Part shown: one piece after another, positions 1-13,487 of the stretch
How the letters are laid out: each line of letters opens with the position of its first letter
Numbering within the stretch: position 1 is the stretch's first letter
From: Hofstenia miamia
Taxonomy: Eukaryota; Xenacoelomorpha; Acoela
Assembly: GCA_004352715.1 (NCBI GenBank)
Contig: SCFE01000023.1
Location: 2,428,079-2,492,078, forward strand
Direction: 5' to 3'
DNA: 64,000 bases
Made by a program: the position numbers and the translations under genes
Notes under the pieces: model-generated
What the model was told of the DNA's origin: nothing
Seen by the model: only the letters and a program-made list of their open reading frames with translations
The model's database searches: none

Positions 1-1089
1 ATTATATACGCCTTTGGTGCAACTTGTTTGACAAACGACAATTATATAGAAAAATTCAGCTCGTAGAACATCACTTAAATATCTGTGATTAGAAATTTAG
101 TTATAAAATGTTATGCAAGACAACATTAATTTACACTAAAAGCAGCTGAATCATGTTCTATAATATATTTAACAAAACTTGATAAAAATGAAGAATACTT
201 TTTTCTGATTGGTTGAGAGGTGAATTTAAGGAGATGTCACTTTTGTCTTATTAATTTAATGCGGTAAATTTGCATTTCTTATGCTATTTAACAAAAAATA
301 TTGCCAATTGTTTCTATTCAAAATAATTAACATTAGTTTCCCATACCACAACATTGCCTTCCTTCTTAGGTATTTGAGAAATTCATATTTCATTGAAAAA
401 ATCCAAAATATTACAAAAGCACATTTGTTCTATATTTAAAAAAAATATTGAGAGTTTGATGACACTTGTTCTCACTCTGATGTTTTCAATGACTAAATTC
501 CATAGCCTTAACTTTGTAATGAGCAAGTGGCATTTAATTTCGGAGATAGAGATCTGACAAAATCATGATGGTCTCTGTTCGGATAATGTGAATATTTATT
601 GCAAGTAATAGTCTTCGAATTCTTGTCTTGATACAAGAGGAAACGGGATAGGATATTTTTAGTTATGAGGAACAAGAGCAATGGAAGATGCAATTATTAG
701 TCAGTAAATGCTCTTTGAATTATAAAATTATTCAAAAAATTTACACACATACGGCCTAAGTGACTAAAATGTGAGTTTATCATAAACTTCCATTTTTCTA
801 AATGCAAAATATATTACTGTTCATTTTAATTGCAATGGAAAGGCTGAGTTCATTGATGTTTAACTGTTTCTTGAACATTGGTGTGCACTTACTAGTGATG
901 TGCAGGCACGCGTACTACACACATAGCAATGACTATACGATAACTTGTTATTATAATATGGAAAGGAAACATCTATATTTAGATTTGCTTTTTAATTTCA
1001 TTTTTAAATACTCTTAGTTTATTACTATAGTAATTTGGTTTTGGCTTTAAAGAAGTTATGAAGTAATTAAGCCAATCAAGAAACTAAAA
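1..1089. other. Non-coding AT-rich flank, no gene recognised
   Basis: No frame here resembles a known protein. Positions 199-222 hold a CTGATTGGTTGAGAGG-type stretch that closely matches the repeated motif of the Polinton inverted repeats at 19.8, 28.2 and 35.1 kb. From about 250 onward the sequence reappears reverse-complemented and almost unchanged in 26,793-28,100, so this flank exists twice in the scaffold. Confidence 0.6.
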
Positions 1090-2270
1090 TTAACATCAGA
1101 CCCACTGTCTAAAGCTTTCGACTCTATTAATCATAGCATATTAATAAAAAAATAATCCAGTATGGGATATTCTAATAGTGACAGAAATTTGATAACGAGC
1201 TACTTGAAACATAAATCAGACTTAAAGCAAATGATGTATTTTCTGATTAGCTGCCTTTTAACAATGGCGTCCCTCAGGACACAATTTTAAGTCCTCTTAT
1301 TTCAGTATATATGTAAACGACATGCATACGATAACCGAATTTATTTTAATTCAATATGCCGATGATACCTGAATATTCAACGATAAGGCCACGGTTAGAC
1401 TAGGTGATTGATCACGCGTGATCTGTCACATTTTGATAAAATCGCACGTCTAACTAGATAATTAGCGATGTGACGTGTTTAACTAATATTTCTTGCTACC
1501 AATCATGTAGTGTAACCGTAGCCTATTAAACCGGGGAATTTAGCAATTGAATCTGTAGTACAAAATTGTCAACGTATTTCAACATTCATAAGTTATTCAC
1601 AATGAAAGTAAAACATAATTTTATATTTTGCAGCCTGCTACGTCTAATTACGATGTTTCAGCATTAACTGGGAATTTCAAAAATATTAGTAGCAACTGTA
1701 TTTTTGAGTAGGTTTTGACTCGAAGCTAAATTTCGAATCTCATATTAATGCAATATTCCGAAAATTGGCAACAGGTATAAGAAGTTTGTCAATCATAGTA
1801 ATGCAATTTCAGCATGTGCCAAAATTCCATTTTCCATTGATTTATTATGAGTCACCTAAGTTATGCAAATATTTTATTTACTGATCTAAAAGATGTTTTT
1901 TATAAAAAAATCGATAGCCAATTAAAATGTTCACCAAATATTTCAAAGAAAATTCTTCACGAACTAAGCACTTTATTTCTAGGTCTACCGTTTTCCCAAA
2001 ACAGATGTTAACGTTTTTATGCTCATCAAGACATTACAACATTATAGTACCATTTTAATGCCTGGTTTTATTCATAAGCAAAATTGCAGATTAATACACT
2101 TGCACTAAATATAGAAAAAATTTTTGAAGTAATCATTCATTAATACCACTATTTGAACTTGGAACTCACTACCTATAGGTATAAAAAAACATTGTAAACT
2201 GCAAGCTTTTAAGAAACACATTAAAATTTTCCCCAAGCAAAAGTATATCTCGAGTAAATCATAGCTAGAA
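1090..2270 (+). pseudogene. Decayed LINE (non-LTR) reverse transcriptase fragment
   Basis: Translation in shifting plus-strand frames shows the RT signatures in the right order. A SKAFDSINHSI block (first catalytic Asp) lies near 1,108-1,145, a GVPQ(G/D)TIL block near 1,270-1,295, and a QYADDT box near 1,353-1,372. After an inserted MITE comes a C-terminal TWNSLPIG plus FKKHIK tail near 2,155-2,225, typical of the end of CR1/Jockey-type ORF2. Stops and frameshifts are frequent, so no protein can be made. The C-terminal wording resembles the dead LINE at 35.8-38.3 kb. RT identity is seen in the sequence; clade assignment is inference. Confidence 0.75.
1387..1523. mobile_element. MITE with 16-bp terminal inverted repeats inside the LINE fragment
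   Basis: The segment starts GGCCACGGTTAGACTA and ends with the near-complement of that (14 of 16 matching). It is 137 bp, non-coding and GC-richer than its surroundings. It sits just after the QYADDT box of the LINE fragment, consistent with insertion into it. A truncated copy starts contig 26,793. No convincing target duplication was found, so the superfamily is open. Confidence 0.6.
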
Positions 2271-2313
2271 TACAAATTCCGCAATAATTATTATATAATA
2301 TCTCATTCTTATA

Positions 2314-2318
<5 letters not shown>

Positions 2319-2359
<41 letters not shown>

Positions 2360-2437
2360 ATACATGTAATATATGTATATATATATATATAGTATATATT
2401 ATATATATATATATATATTATATAATATATATGTTAC
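2319..2437. repeat. (TA)n microsatellite
   Basis: Long alternating TA tract with small interruptions. Confidence 0.95.
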
Positions 2438-3629
2438 AGTAAATTAAAAGCTTAGCTTCACATCGCATATAAATACTGTTATTAAAAAATGGCTGTAGGT
2501 ATTAGAGAGTTATCCCATATCCAAACAATTACTCCATTGCAACAATTCAAATATTTCACTCTTTTTCGATAAAAAATTAATCACGTGTTAAATTTAATAA
2601 AAATATTACGAGCCAATCAATTATGAATACTGTAATTTATAAGTGGAATAATTTTCCAAGAAATAAAAATAATACATAAAAATAATAGACAACTTAAAAA
2701 AGTTGTAAAAATAGCTAAAATCATTCATGCTCAAACAAAAATTTATATCAGGTAAATTATGGATAGGATTTAAATTTTTAATAGTGACTACAATAAATCG
2801 AAATTATCCGGAGTCAATAATTTATATTTATTATTTGATTGGTTATTTGTACTTATCATTGCATTACTTTGTAATTAATGACGGTATTCTTTTGAAAAAC
2901 CAGTAATATATTGTAAATAATTGAGCGGAACATAGATTATCTTATCTATAAACATTATGTATGGGACGAATTTGAATTTTATTCGAAAAAATTTAATAAA
3001 TTTTCACAAATTTTGATTATAACAGAGAAACTCTCTCGCCAATAAGTGTGTCGATATCGGAGACTTTAGATGTAAATTATGAACTGTAACTATAAATAGT
3101 CAATTTTCTAAAACACAAACTAGCAATGCATCTTGTGCTTATTAGGATTACATCCATTTTTTTAAAAAATTAAAAGCCTTGTTACCCTTTATGCTGCCTC
3201 TGTACGTTTCCGCCAACTCTACTGGGTACATTTAAAATTGAAAACTGACACTTGGTTTCGGGACACACAAATATAGATATATTTTTGAAATGGTGTCATT
3301 TTCTACCCAAAAAATTAGGTTTCAACATTGTTACTTTGAGTTCACACATATAGATTTGTAATAGGTCTCAATATTTCTTTCAGCAGCAATCATTTTACAC
3401 AGGACATTTTGTTCACATAACGTAGTATTGGTGGGTCGGACGTTTCAATTAAAACTAAGCAAAACTAATACTTATAGAAGAAGAAAAAATCTATATTCAG
3501 AAATTGTTTTAACAATAAATATAGAAATACTGATAACAAATTCTGAAAGCGTCAAGAAAGTAATACAAAACTAAACAAAACAACGAATATTTACAAATAA
3601 AAAGTGGTTAACTTGGGCTATGACGATTG
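2438..3629. other. Intergenic, nothing recognised
   Basis: AT-rich sequence with no recognisable coding, RNA or terminal-repeat structure. Confidence 0.6.
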
Positions 3630-6528
3630 CTAGTTTCTATTAATAGAGTAATCAGGATTATAAAATTTATAACCTCGCCATTTCAGTTTTTTTATATTAT
3701 AAGTGTAAATATATTTTTTAATATCCATTTTAAAGTTTTTTAATCTACTTATTTGTTTAATATATTTTGGTAATTCATTCCCCATATTTATAGCTGTTTA
3801 GAAATGAATTTTTGCTTATTCACTTATACCTAATAGGTTCAATTATGTGTGTTCTTTTATTTTGTTTATTGACTAATTTTGCAGCAAGAAAGTCATTTTT
3901 GTAATATGGGAAAGTATTGTTAACTATTTTGAAGAACGTCGTTGAGACATTTATATGGATGTAACATTGCGGATGTAAAAATAATTTTGAAATTTTTCTA
4001 TATTCATTATTCTTATTAAAGCTATGATTATTTGCTGCTAATTTGATAGCACAATTTAGTTGCACTTGGAATTTCCTGAGAAATTTTTGGTTTATATCTG
4101 TGTTGAATATATTGGCATAGTTAAAATGGCTTAATATTAGAGCATAAATATTATTTGGATTTTTACTTTAGTTGGAAGTTTTTGAGAAATTAAGTTAATT
4201 ACTTTAATAGATATTGCCATTTTTCTAATAACATGATTTAGTTGCTCTTCAATATTTAGATTTATGTCAAAAATTATTCCGAGGTGCTTAAGAGACTCAA
4301 CCTGTTTTATTTGAAATTAAGCTTGTATTTTGAAGTATCAGTAGATTTAGTTTTTGATTTAACAATAGAGAATTGAGTTTTTCATGGATTTACTCTTATT
4401 TTTATAGAAGCAAAATATTAAGCAAGAGAAACAGTTTGTTTCGAGAGTTTGAACCACTTTTTCGGGAAATTTATTAGAATGAAATATTGCGTCATCTGAA
4501 TATTGCATAGCATCACGTTACTTGCTCGGACAAATCATTTATGTAAATATTAAATAATAAGGGACCCAAAATTGTACCCTGAGGAACCCCATTTTTAGTG
4601 CATACCCAATCTGGAAAAGATTCATTAATTTTAACTCTTTGCATGCGATTGTATAAGTAACTGGAGATAAGACCTATGCTGTCATTAGAAAAACCTATAA
4701 ATTTAATTTTTTGTAGTAAGATACTGCGTTCTATGGAATCGAAAGCTTTCGAGAGGTCTAAGCAAGCAATTGCTGAGTATTCATTATCATTTATTGTTGA
4801 TCGCCATTTTTCTGTAGCTTGTATTAAAGCGTCGCTCGTAGAAATACCTTTACGAAAACCATATTGTGTTTTGCAGTAGAGATCATGTTTACAAAGATGC
4901 TTGTTAATTTGATTAAAAAGAATTCGTTTAAAAAAATTTTGCTGATTGGAGAAGGGATCGAAATGGGTCTATAATTTTCGCAATCTTCGGGATCATTTCT
5001 TTTAAATAATGGTGTTATATTTGCCAATTTTAATTCATCTAGAAAAAAGGAGTGTCTTATAAAATTATTTAAAATGTAGCATATTGCTCAGCTATTAAGT
5101 CACCTGAGAGTTTTAAGAACCACGTTGGTATTAGAGAGGGTCCACTGGATTTATTTTTTAAACATTGTATCGACTTTATGATTTCATATTTTGTTGCAAA
5201 ACGAAAAGAGAAAGAGGTTGGAGTTCCTTTGGGTTTGTTAAGACAAGAGTTACATTCATACCGTTGTAGTTTCCTAAATTTAGGAAAACTTCATTGAAAG
5301 CATTGCAGATTTCCTTCTTATTTGTAATGGATTTATTTTTATAGTATATTCTTTCTAGTTCTTCGGTTCGCATGTTTTTTCTACTTAGCAAATTGTTAAC
5401 AAATTCCCTCTTAGAAAGACTTTGATACTGAAAACAGAAATAATTACTTGCTTTCCTTATAGCAATATTACATAAATTTCGTGCAGATTTATAAGCGTTA
5501 TGATTTTCCAGTGTTTGGGAATTTAAGTATTTCTTCCATTTTTATTTCCTTATTTCGATTAAATCGATGCATTTAGAATCAATCCATGGCTTTGAAACAT
5601 TATTTTGAGTTTTTTTGGAATATTCGGATGAAAGAATATATTTTTCTGGACAGCATATATCCAAATAGAAAAGTAAAGTTTTTGTAAAATGTGATAGCAT
5701 TCATTAGAATGAAGAATATATGGAATAAATATTCCAGTTTTCGATTTTTAAATACTGTCAAAGATTTTCGACATTTTCTGTTGATTTTTATCGTATTTTT
5801 ATCCAAGATTTAACTAGAGGGTTTACAAACTTTTAGAATACTCGAATAAGTAGCTATAAGGCAGTGATCTGAGTATGGAAATTCAATACAAAAATAATTA
5901 TAAGACGAAGCATTTTCTGATATCAATAAGCGTTTTACTGTTAGCAGAAATTCTACAAGGAATTTTTTTTATTTATTAGTGAAATATTGAAAGTATTGAA
6001 AAATTTGCCAAGCTTACTTTTTTCGTTATTGTTTAGAAGATTTACATTCCAGTCTCCCATTACCATTGTATTCGTGTCATAACTCAGAGTAGTAGAAAAT
6101 TCAACTTCCATTTGTAAGAAAAAATTATTTATATAAGTTGTATTTGGACAAAAAGAGATATTTAATAATTGACTATTAAAATTTTTGTCTGGGTTTCGAA
6201 TTTCAACCCAAAGACTTTCATAAGTTGAATCTTTTACTATAGCTGTCCTAAGTTTAAGTTTGAGTATTTTAGGTATTAAAAACATGACACCACCTTCTTT
6301 TGTCTTATTAAAATGAAAGGTTGGATTTCTGTCCTTTCTAAATATTTTAAATTTAGAGTTATCGATTGACCAGAAAGAATTGTAATTATCATTTGTAAAC
6401 CAGGTTTCAGTTATGCCTACAATAAAGGTGGAATCCAGGTCAGAAATGAATTGTCTAAATTCCGAATTTTTTATTGAGAGATTCTGAACATTTATGGGAA
6501 TATATTTAAAAGAATTAGTTGAATGCAT
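3630..6528 (-). pseudogene. LINE ORF2: APE endonuclease plus reverse transcriptase, frameshifted
   Basis: The first open block (6,528-5,953, 191 codons) is an APE-like endonuclease with ITETWF (catalytic Glu region), GGVMFLIP and MGDWNVNLL. The C-terminal SDHCLIATY block with the catalytic His appears near 5,855 in another frame. The RT follows with NYRPIS near 4,970-4,990, DLSKAFDSIE near 4,735-4,765, NGVPQGTILGPLLF near 4,550-4,595 and a YSDD box near 4,495-4,510. The last part (about 4,140-3,630) has the thumb-like SHFNYANIF and KKLKWRGYKF segments. Catalytic residues persist, so the element died recently by indels rather than active-site loss. Frame changes occur near 5,950 and several times in the RT. 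Confidence 0.8.
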
Positions 6529-6805
6529 TATGTTTGAGAATTCTTAGTATTCATAAATATTATCAGCTTTGGAAGGCCCGGGATTAATCTCGATGCCGGA
6601 TATAAGTAACATTATTGTTAGTACTAGAAAGTAGAATAAAGAATGTTTTGTTGTTTTAATGAAGATCTATTTTATAAATATCTTGCATGTATTCATGCTG
6701 TTTCTTAAATTATGTTTATGTATAGGTAAGGTTTCTCTAATACAGGTAATATTGAATTTTGAGTTAAGAATAATTAGAATTAAATATATGAAAGACAGTG
6801 AGTTA

Positions 6806-7862
6806 TTAGCGATAGCATAAATTAGGTGAAAAATTCGCCATAACCCAATGAAAGTCAAAAATATAAAAATAAAATTTACCATAATTAGAAAAGTCTAAGA
6901 AAGTTTCTAATCCTCTGAACCTCGGCGGGTGATAACGGCGGTGGTGTTGAGAGAATGTCGGCAGACTTCGTCGCATGTTTATTGGCGGTGAAAGTAAGGC
7001 ATGTTTTGGCGGGGATTGTTCAAAGGTGTTGGGCGGCGTTTGTAAAAATGGTTGGCGTGCGTTTGAGAACCGGTGTTGAGGCGGAAACGGTAAGATAAAA
7101 GATTTCGAGCTGGCGGTGTGGGTCTTTTCATCACGTAATCGCTGATTAAATACGCGGTTCGGCGGCGTGTTAAAAAAGAATTTGATGGAGCGTGCAAGCG
7201 TTGCATAACCTTGTTTAGTGTAGTGGATTCCATTTTTCGTGAATAAACTTCTATCAACAGAAGATCCTAAATAAAAACAGTTAGAGTTGTCGAAGACGGT
7301 ATAATTTAACAGCTTGGGGTTTTGTTTAATAAGTAAATTTAGTTCAGCGGATTTTTTGTTTAACACCTCGTCCTTAGGAAAAGGAGCAACTTCACCAAGG
7401 AAAACTTTAGCTGAACTAAATTTAGTTTTAATAACATTAATTAATTTCTTATACTTATCTGTAAAATCTTTCTTTTGCATTAAGTCGTTTCTTAAAATTA
7501 TTCGATTCGGGATAAAGCGGAATTATATCAGCTATGTCTTCAATGGTGGCTCCCGGATACGAATGAACACATGTAGAAGTTCTTAGTAATCCCGGAGCTT
7601 TCAGATGACGGTACATTGATGATCCGATGGCAGGAAATTCAGCTTCTGCTCTCAAGTGTTTCGGGCGTTGTACCTTCTTTTGTGTTTGAGACGGCGCATT
7701 ATTAATTTCTGGAATTACTTGAGGAGTTTTATTGGTGGATTCAGAAGGAGTTTCTTTGATGGCTGCTAGCATGTTGAACAGGATAATTAGTTCATCTCTG
7801 CCGAGATTCTTGAGAGGAGGTAATAATTTAGTTTTGCTTAAGTCCTCTTCAGGTAACGCAAT
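6806..7862 (-). pseudogene. LINE ORF1 with SGNH/GDSL esterase-like domain, one frameshift
   Basis: Two overlapping frames (7,772-7,455 and 7,480-6,806) form one protein broken once near 7,480-7,500. The upstream frame is open to about 7,875, so the N-terminus probably starts beyond 7,772. The esterase signature is visible: AIGSSMYRHL (block I, with SS instead of the usual DS), HSYPGATIEDI, and GIHYTKQGY (block V with its His) in the second frame. The C-terminal part is Pro/Arg/His-rich and low complexity, as expected of a nucleic-acid-binding tail. Esterase domains in ORF1 are known in CR1-type LINEs. Its role in retrotransposition is inferred from family only. Confidence 0.75.
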
Positions 7863-7875
7863 GAGCTCGAGGTGA

Positions 7876-9862
7876 AAGCATCGGTAATTATTTTATTCAT
7901 TACCTAGTGAATAACTATTTATTTGAGAGATCCCGTCTACAGCATATCTATAATCATGGTGTAAGCATAAAATATCCAAATAATGTCCATTTTTTAGATT
8001 TGCATTCATCTGTATAGTCATTTATCCAAAAACCTTGCATCTCACATTCTTGAAGATAACTTAACTCAGCAGGATTAGCACAAACAAATTTAGTTTCGAT
8101 CTCTGTTTGGGAAGTAATATTGGCCTTGCATTATTCGTTAAACCTATGGCAAAAATATTCAGGCTGTTTACAAAGACATGAAAAATGAGGCATATTTTAA
8201 ACATTATTACATTTGTTGTCTTAGGCTGGCAAATAAGGATTAGTGAAGAAGCTATCTTAATAGCTGAAGCATTGTATGAAATATAGTATGTTTATATTAT
8301 TATATTGAATGAAGCATCGTATGATTATATATCCGACTCTTTTCTGTGGGCCTTGCACTCTTTTTTTTACACATGTAGAGCCACTTCAAGCTTCACATTT
8401 TAGAATCTGCTCGTAAATTAGTTTTTCAATACACTACGTGTTCTAAAATCCGTAGTATAATCGCCATTAAATATCAGGAGACGCCTCCATTTGCACTATT
8501 CCACATTGTTTAGCATAGGTAATGAAGAAACCAAAAAGAATTAATAAATGTTAAATTAAAGAAATGTCAACTGGAATAAACATAATAAACAATAAATGCT
8601 AATAGAGTTAAATAAAAGAAATGTAAATGGCTCTTGTAAAGCCCAGCCCCACAAAATGCTAGAAGTTACAATCACACATTGAAAAATAATGATAGAAAAT
8701 TTGTTTAGTTTAAGTTCTTAATTAGTGTATTAGGACACATAATCACTGGGCATGGTTTTGCAAAAAAATATTTGGCAGTTATATTTTTTGAAAAAATGTA
8801 AACTAAAATACAAACTTCACAAAACAGGAATTTCTTTACATCCCCAGGGCTATGCGATGTAGCTAACTTACTCCACCAGTGGAGCATTACAGAAGGCTTT
8901 ACTGCATGTGTAACACATGGAAAGAAAACTCTTAATTGGACCAAGTGGACTGTTGCAATATACATTTAAGTAATTATTCCAGTATAAGTATACATTTCGG
9001 TATCTTCTACTTCCTGTATCAACAAATTGGTATGGGAAAGAAGTAATAAAATACAAGTCGATGCACATTTAAAATTTGATTTCTACATATTTTTAGCTTT
9101 CCAATTGTATAGGACATATTCGATATTGGATTTACTGGTATTTTCATACCAATGTCCCCATTTTCGCAAAAATCTAGTATTTTGAAATTCATAGCAAATT
9201 TTTTGGAGACACCGTTGTAAACCAAATTTTGTTTAATAATCATGTTTTCCTGGCAGCACCATTGCTCTAATATGTTTTACAGTCAACATCATACTATCGA
9301 ATTGAATGACTTATATATACCATTTTGTAATTGAATCATAACTAATAGCAGTATTAGCGCTCCTATGATTACAAAAAGTAAATTGTATTTGAAAGTTCTT
9401 GTATTTAAGAAAAAAACCAAAGTAGTTCTAATTGCACATTATTAATTTTACCAGTGACTAAAATTTAAAATTAAATGACCCAGTTTCATAAATTTCAAAG
9501 CGACGTCACTGAGTAAATCTAGTAATGTACCTTGTTCTTAGAAATAAATTTTAAAAAAGTCACAAAAGTTGTGAATACTTTCCATAGCAGGAGAAAGTTT
9601 TAGCAAATTTAATTTGCAAAAACTTTTCTATTTGTTTGTATAACATAGAATTGTCATAAACTGCATGATAGCTAAGAAATCTTAGCTCAAGAATTGTTTG
9701 ATTGAAACAAAGGGTTGGAGTTAGGCTTAGGACCACAGAACTTAAACAAGGGGCTTGAAGCCGCCACATCCTCTCACAACATTGTGTTTACTGCCCTTGA
9801 ATGATTACAAATGTTGTAATTACTTGAAGTTCATCTTACTGTAATTCAATCATGTTTTGCCT
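7876..9862. other. Mostly unassigned; weak coding-like remnant on minus strand 8.7-9.3 kb
   Basis: No gene can be named. Between about 9,300 and 8,700 on the minus strand three overlapping short frames follow one another (9,243-9,019, 9,068-8,868, 8,965-8,705). Their content is protein-like, including a CYTCSKAFC cysteine cluster, as if one frame had been broken twice. This could be an old transposase or chance. Confidence 0.3.
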
Positions 9863-9870
9863 AATCAAAG

Positions 9871-12054
9871 TAGGGATGTGATTGAATCCGATATCCGGTA
9901 ATATTTAACTTGATTACCGGATTTTACGAGGTAGCATATTCTTAGATAAAACTTAATTTAAAAAAGGAATTTTCGGGGAAAAACAATATTTTTCCATACT
10001 ATGGAAGCTTTCATGAAACAAAACAAGTTTTTCTGACACATCAGGATGGAGTCTATTAAGTATACGGCAAAATATTATTTTCATCCGCAAGAGGTCGATA
10101 TTAATAATTAGGGCAAACAAAGTAATAAAAGTCATATTTTTTTCTGTTGGTCTATTTTGAAGTTTGCTTGAAATTAAATGGTTTTTAGAGCTGTGGTGCA
10201 GACCTATGAAGTTATAGTCATAAAAGTCATATTAATTCATTAAAGTCAACATTAATTCTGGATTGTGACTGCTTTAAATCATTTGAACTAATATGCATAT
10301 ATATATATATATATCAATTCAATTTCAATTAATGTACTTCATGGCCTAATCCCCGAAAAGTTTAATTGCTAGCTAATTGTTGACCCGATCCATTGGTCGA
10401 CGCGTTTCTAGGACTGGCTAAGTATGCTGGCAGTTGGAAAAATATTTTACTAACTATATACATTATTAACTCATGGATTTTGCAAATAACATCTGTTGCA
10501 GAATTGTACCATGCGTATTCAAGCAAAATATATGAAGGTTGACAATCTAACAGCTTTTATTAAGGCTGCAATCGTAAAAAAACAAGGTTGTTGAATGCTT
10601 ACCGAGTTGCAATTCCACCAGATGTTATTGCTATCACTCTTGATCTTGGGAATGATGTGTGTGAAAATTACGGTTTCACTGTTATAATGGAAGGATGGAC
10701 ACTTAATCGGAATCGTATGCTAGATTAGGAAATGTCAAGCAACATTGGCCGCAGTTGAAGGAAGTTTCTCTATGTTGAGAAAACTCTTTGCCTGTGACCA
10801 TTTCTCCCCACAGCACTGCGCATAACAGCGCTGTTAACAGCTGCTAGATGTTACAGCAAACAGCAAGCAAGTGCTGTTTAAAACAGCGCATATTGGCATA
10901 TTATCTGTGCTGTTCACACACAATCAATGTCTTTCAATCGCCACAGCAGCTCATCAAAAATGCACAAGAATTCATACCAATGATTTAATAATTGATAAAG
11001 ATAAAACCACAAGTAGTAAAAAAACCCAATTGATAGAGGATGATTCAACATATCAATTATATTTTATGTTTGGATACTCATGAAAATTCATTCTTCATGG
11101 TGAGTCATTTCACAATTGTGTTAAGTGCTTGTGCGAATTTATAACTTGTCATTTCTCGCTGTTTATTAACTTCTAGAATGGATGATCAACTTTTCATTTG
11201 GTACAATTTTCAAAAAAAAATACAAAGCACCGGGTATTATAGCATTAAATGATTTGAATAGTGACCATTTACAAACCAACATACTGTTCCTCTATAAAAT
11301 ATGATAAATGTTATATTCATTTAGGGTTAGTACACTATCTTATCATCAAATATTGGCATTGTTGAAATATTAATTCCATTAAAGATTAAGAAACTAGATG
11401 GTAACGGAACTTCATGGTAACTTAATGCCCTATTAGGCATAGATACTAATTTTTACTAATTTTTACATTATTCCCATTTTTGCATTAATTTTACTATAAT
11501 TAAATTTTTAGGCGCATATAAATATGCATATATAATGAAGAAGAGCATAGCTTCAATCTTAAATTTTCACTTTCAATGCTAACTATCGCGTGACCAAGCA
11601 CTTTAAGTAAGAAAATATCAAAGTTGTTAACAGCAAACGTGTTGCTGTTTGCTGCTAACTGCTTCACTAGCTGTTAGCAGCAAAATAGGAGGCACTTTCT
11701 ATGACAGAAATCTTCACCACAATAATATGTGAAACTTTATGTGCTGTTATTATAATTTACTGCAGTAGTTGCTTTAAAAAATTGACTTTTTATTATGTAA
11801 AAGATTTTGTATTTGTTTTATACTTTGTTCTCAGTAATAGAAAAACGTTTTATATTGCCTAAATCATTTTGAAAAATGGATGGTTATATTTCAGGGCATA
11901 TTTAGCTAAATTCCATCTTGTTTTGTCATAAAAATAAGGTCATATTTTGGCCTAGTAATAATTGAACAATATATTATCCGGTATTCGGCAGTCAAATTAT
12001 CCGGAATTATCTGGTATCCGGTTTATTCAATTCACTATCCGGATCTCATCCCTA
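9871..12054. mobile_element. hAT-like DNA transposon, degenerate, with 8-bp target duplication
   Basis: The left end reads TAGGGATGTGATTGAATCC and the right end is the complement of TAGGGATGAGATCCGG, both followed inward by several ATCCGG words. The flanks are AATCAAAG (9,863-9,870) and AATCAAAC (12,055-12,062), a 7 of 8 match, the size made by hAT transposases. No intact transposase is visible. Inside, 10,810-10,895 and 11,620-11,700 carry mutually inverted CAGC/GCTG-rich arms, suggesting a smaller element nested in it. Confidence 0.65.
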
Positions 12055-12062
12055 AATCAAAC

Positions 12063-12233
12063 TACTAAGTAATTATAGAAAATTTTATATAAATTATTCT
12101 CTCTATATTTATTAGATTTTGAAAGAATAGCTAATGCTCTATTTTTAGCTATTGTTGTAAAATCTACTAAACATGGAGGAATAATTTGTAGAATTACCGA
12201 CGATGGCTTTGCAAGCTGAAATATATTTCTGAT

Positions 12234-12305
<72 letters not shown>

Positions 12306-12376
12306 TTGTTAGAATCAGAAAGAAAACATCTGATAATCTTATTAATTTACAAAATTAAAAAAAAAGAACTATTTTT
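12063..12376. repeat. Intergenic with (AAT)n microsatellite at 12,235-12,305
   Basis: About 23 AAT trinucleotide units form a perfect tract; the rest is unassigned AT-rich DNA. Confidence 0.9.
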
Positions 12377-12840
12377 TTAATATTTCTTGAGAATTCGATC
12401 GGGAAAGAAATTTGTATATTTATTTCTTGCACTGCAACCGGAATGTGGTTTCCTTTCTCGTAACCGATCAACAGCATATACTTCTCGTTTGGGAATTATT
12501 CCTCTCAAAATATGATTACTATTGCTCGTTATTTTGTCATATAGCTTGTTATCCTTGTCCAAAATAAATTCCTTCATTGATATATAGGATTCCAATAATC
12601 CCATTTTTTGTGCTTTGCGTTGGAGGCGATCAATTTTGTGTAGGTTTTGTTGTGAACAACCTCCCCACACTCTTATGCAATAACTTATATGAATGGAAAT
12701 CATTGTTCTATATAAATAATTCAAGTTTTCAAAGCTATAATTTAAGTGCTTCATTTTGAGTAGGAGGTATATTAATGAAGAAACTTTTTTCGCAAGTTTA
12801 TTCACGTGTTCATCAAATATAAGGTCATTAGACAAATAAT
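12377..12840 (-). pseudogene. LINE RT C-terminal fragment
   Basis: A 152-codon frame matches the region after the polymerase core of CR1/Jockey-type ORF2. It starts with FDEHVNKLAKKVSSLIYLL, followed by LNYLYRTMI, ISYCIRVWG and DRLQRKAQK (the LY..l..Y...vWG..lq..a.R pattern). It is 5'-truncated at about 12,840, close to the start of the duplicated block at 12,890. Truncation from the 5' side is typical of LINE insertions. Confidence 0.75.
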
Positions 12841-13487
12841 ATTCCTAAAATATATTAAGTTATTGCTTAATAAATTTCCAGGTTTGCAGTGTACCTGAAT
12901 CTAGATCTAAATCGATCTGATCCATGGATTTCCACTGAATATAGATTAGATAATTTTATGGATATTCATGGATCATTGTTTCCAAAATAGTTTAAAATGA
13001 ACAATGAAAATAAATTCTCAACTATTATTACACAAATCTGACAAAATTTTGCTTTTGCACACCACACTATGGTAGCTAATTACATCTTCGGCAGTTTCTA
13101 AAAATATGTTCGGTTTCAATTTTTTTGTCCATCAAAATCACAGTTTCGGTTTTTTTGCTAACTACTATCGGTATTAGTAAAACATTATTAGAAAGAAAAC
13201 TAACTAAGGTATGTTTTCAAAGACTAAATTAATTTGTTAAGTAAAACCAAATTATTTTAACTTGACGAACATTTTGGCGCATGCTCTAAGAAGACTGTAA
13301 CTCTTCTAGGAAAAACCATTGTGCTTCTGTTGAAAACCTAAAACTCGGTGTTCATTTTTTTCATCGGTTTCGGTGAAAACCCAGGTTACGGTTTTTTGGT
13401 ATACCACCAAGCGCTAGTGTTTGTTATAATCAAAATATTAGCCCATGCTTCAAGTACTGCGAGCATTTATTAAAACTCATAGTTGGT

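Larger units (their letters stand above)
3630..7875 (-). mobile_element. CR1-like LINE, near full length but inactivated
   Basis: Read on the minus strand the order is ORF1 with an SGNH-esterase domain (about 7,862-6,806), APE-type endonuclease (6,528 to about 5,840), reverse transcriptase (about 5,060-4,480), and an RT C-terminal tail ending at a stop at 3,630-3,632. An esterase-type ORF1 with APE endonuclease and RT is known from the CR1/L2 side of the non-LTR tree; that assignment is inference. Frameshifts in every module show it cannot transpose by itself. It is the best reference copy in the window for the other LINE fragments. Confidence 0.8.

Noticed and set aside
802-1017. 71-codon plus-strand frame, partly repeated at 27,328-27,537
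   Set aside because: Shared only because the locus occurs twice in the scaffold; hydrophobic low-complexity translation.
4676-4879. Plus-strand frame inside the LINE
   Set aside because: Shadow of the minus-strand reverse transcriptase block DLSKAFDSIE.
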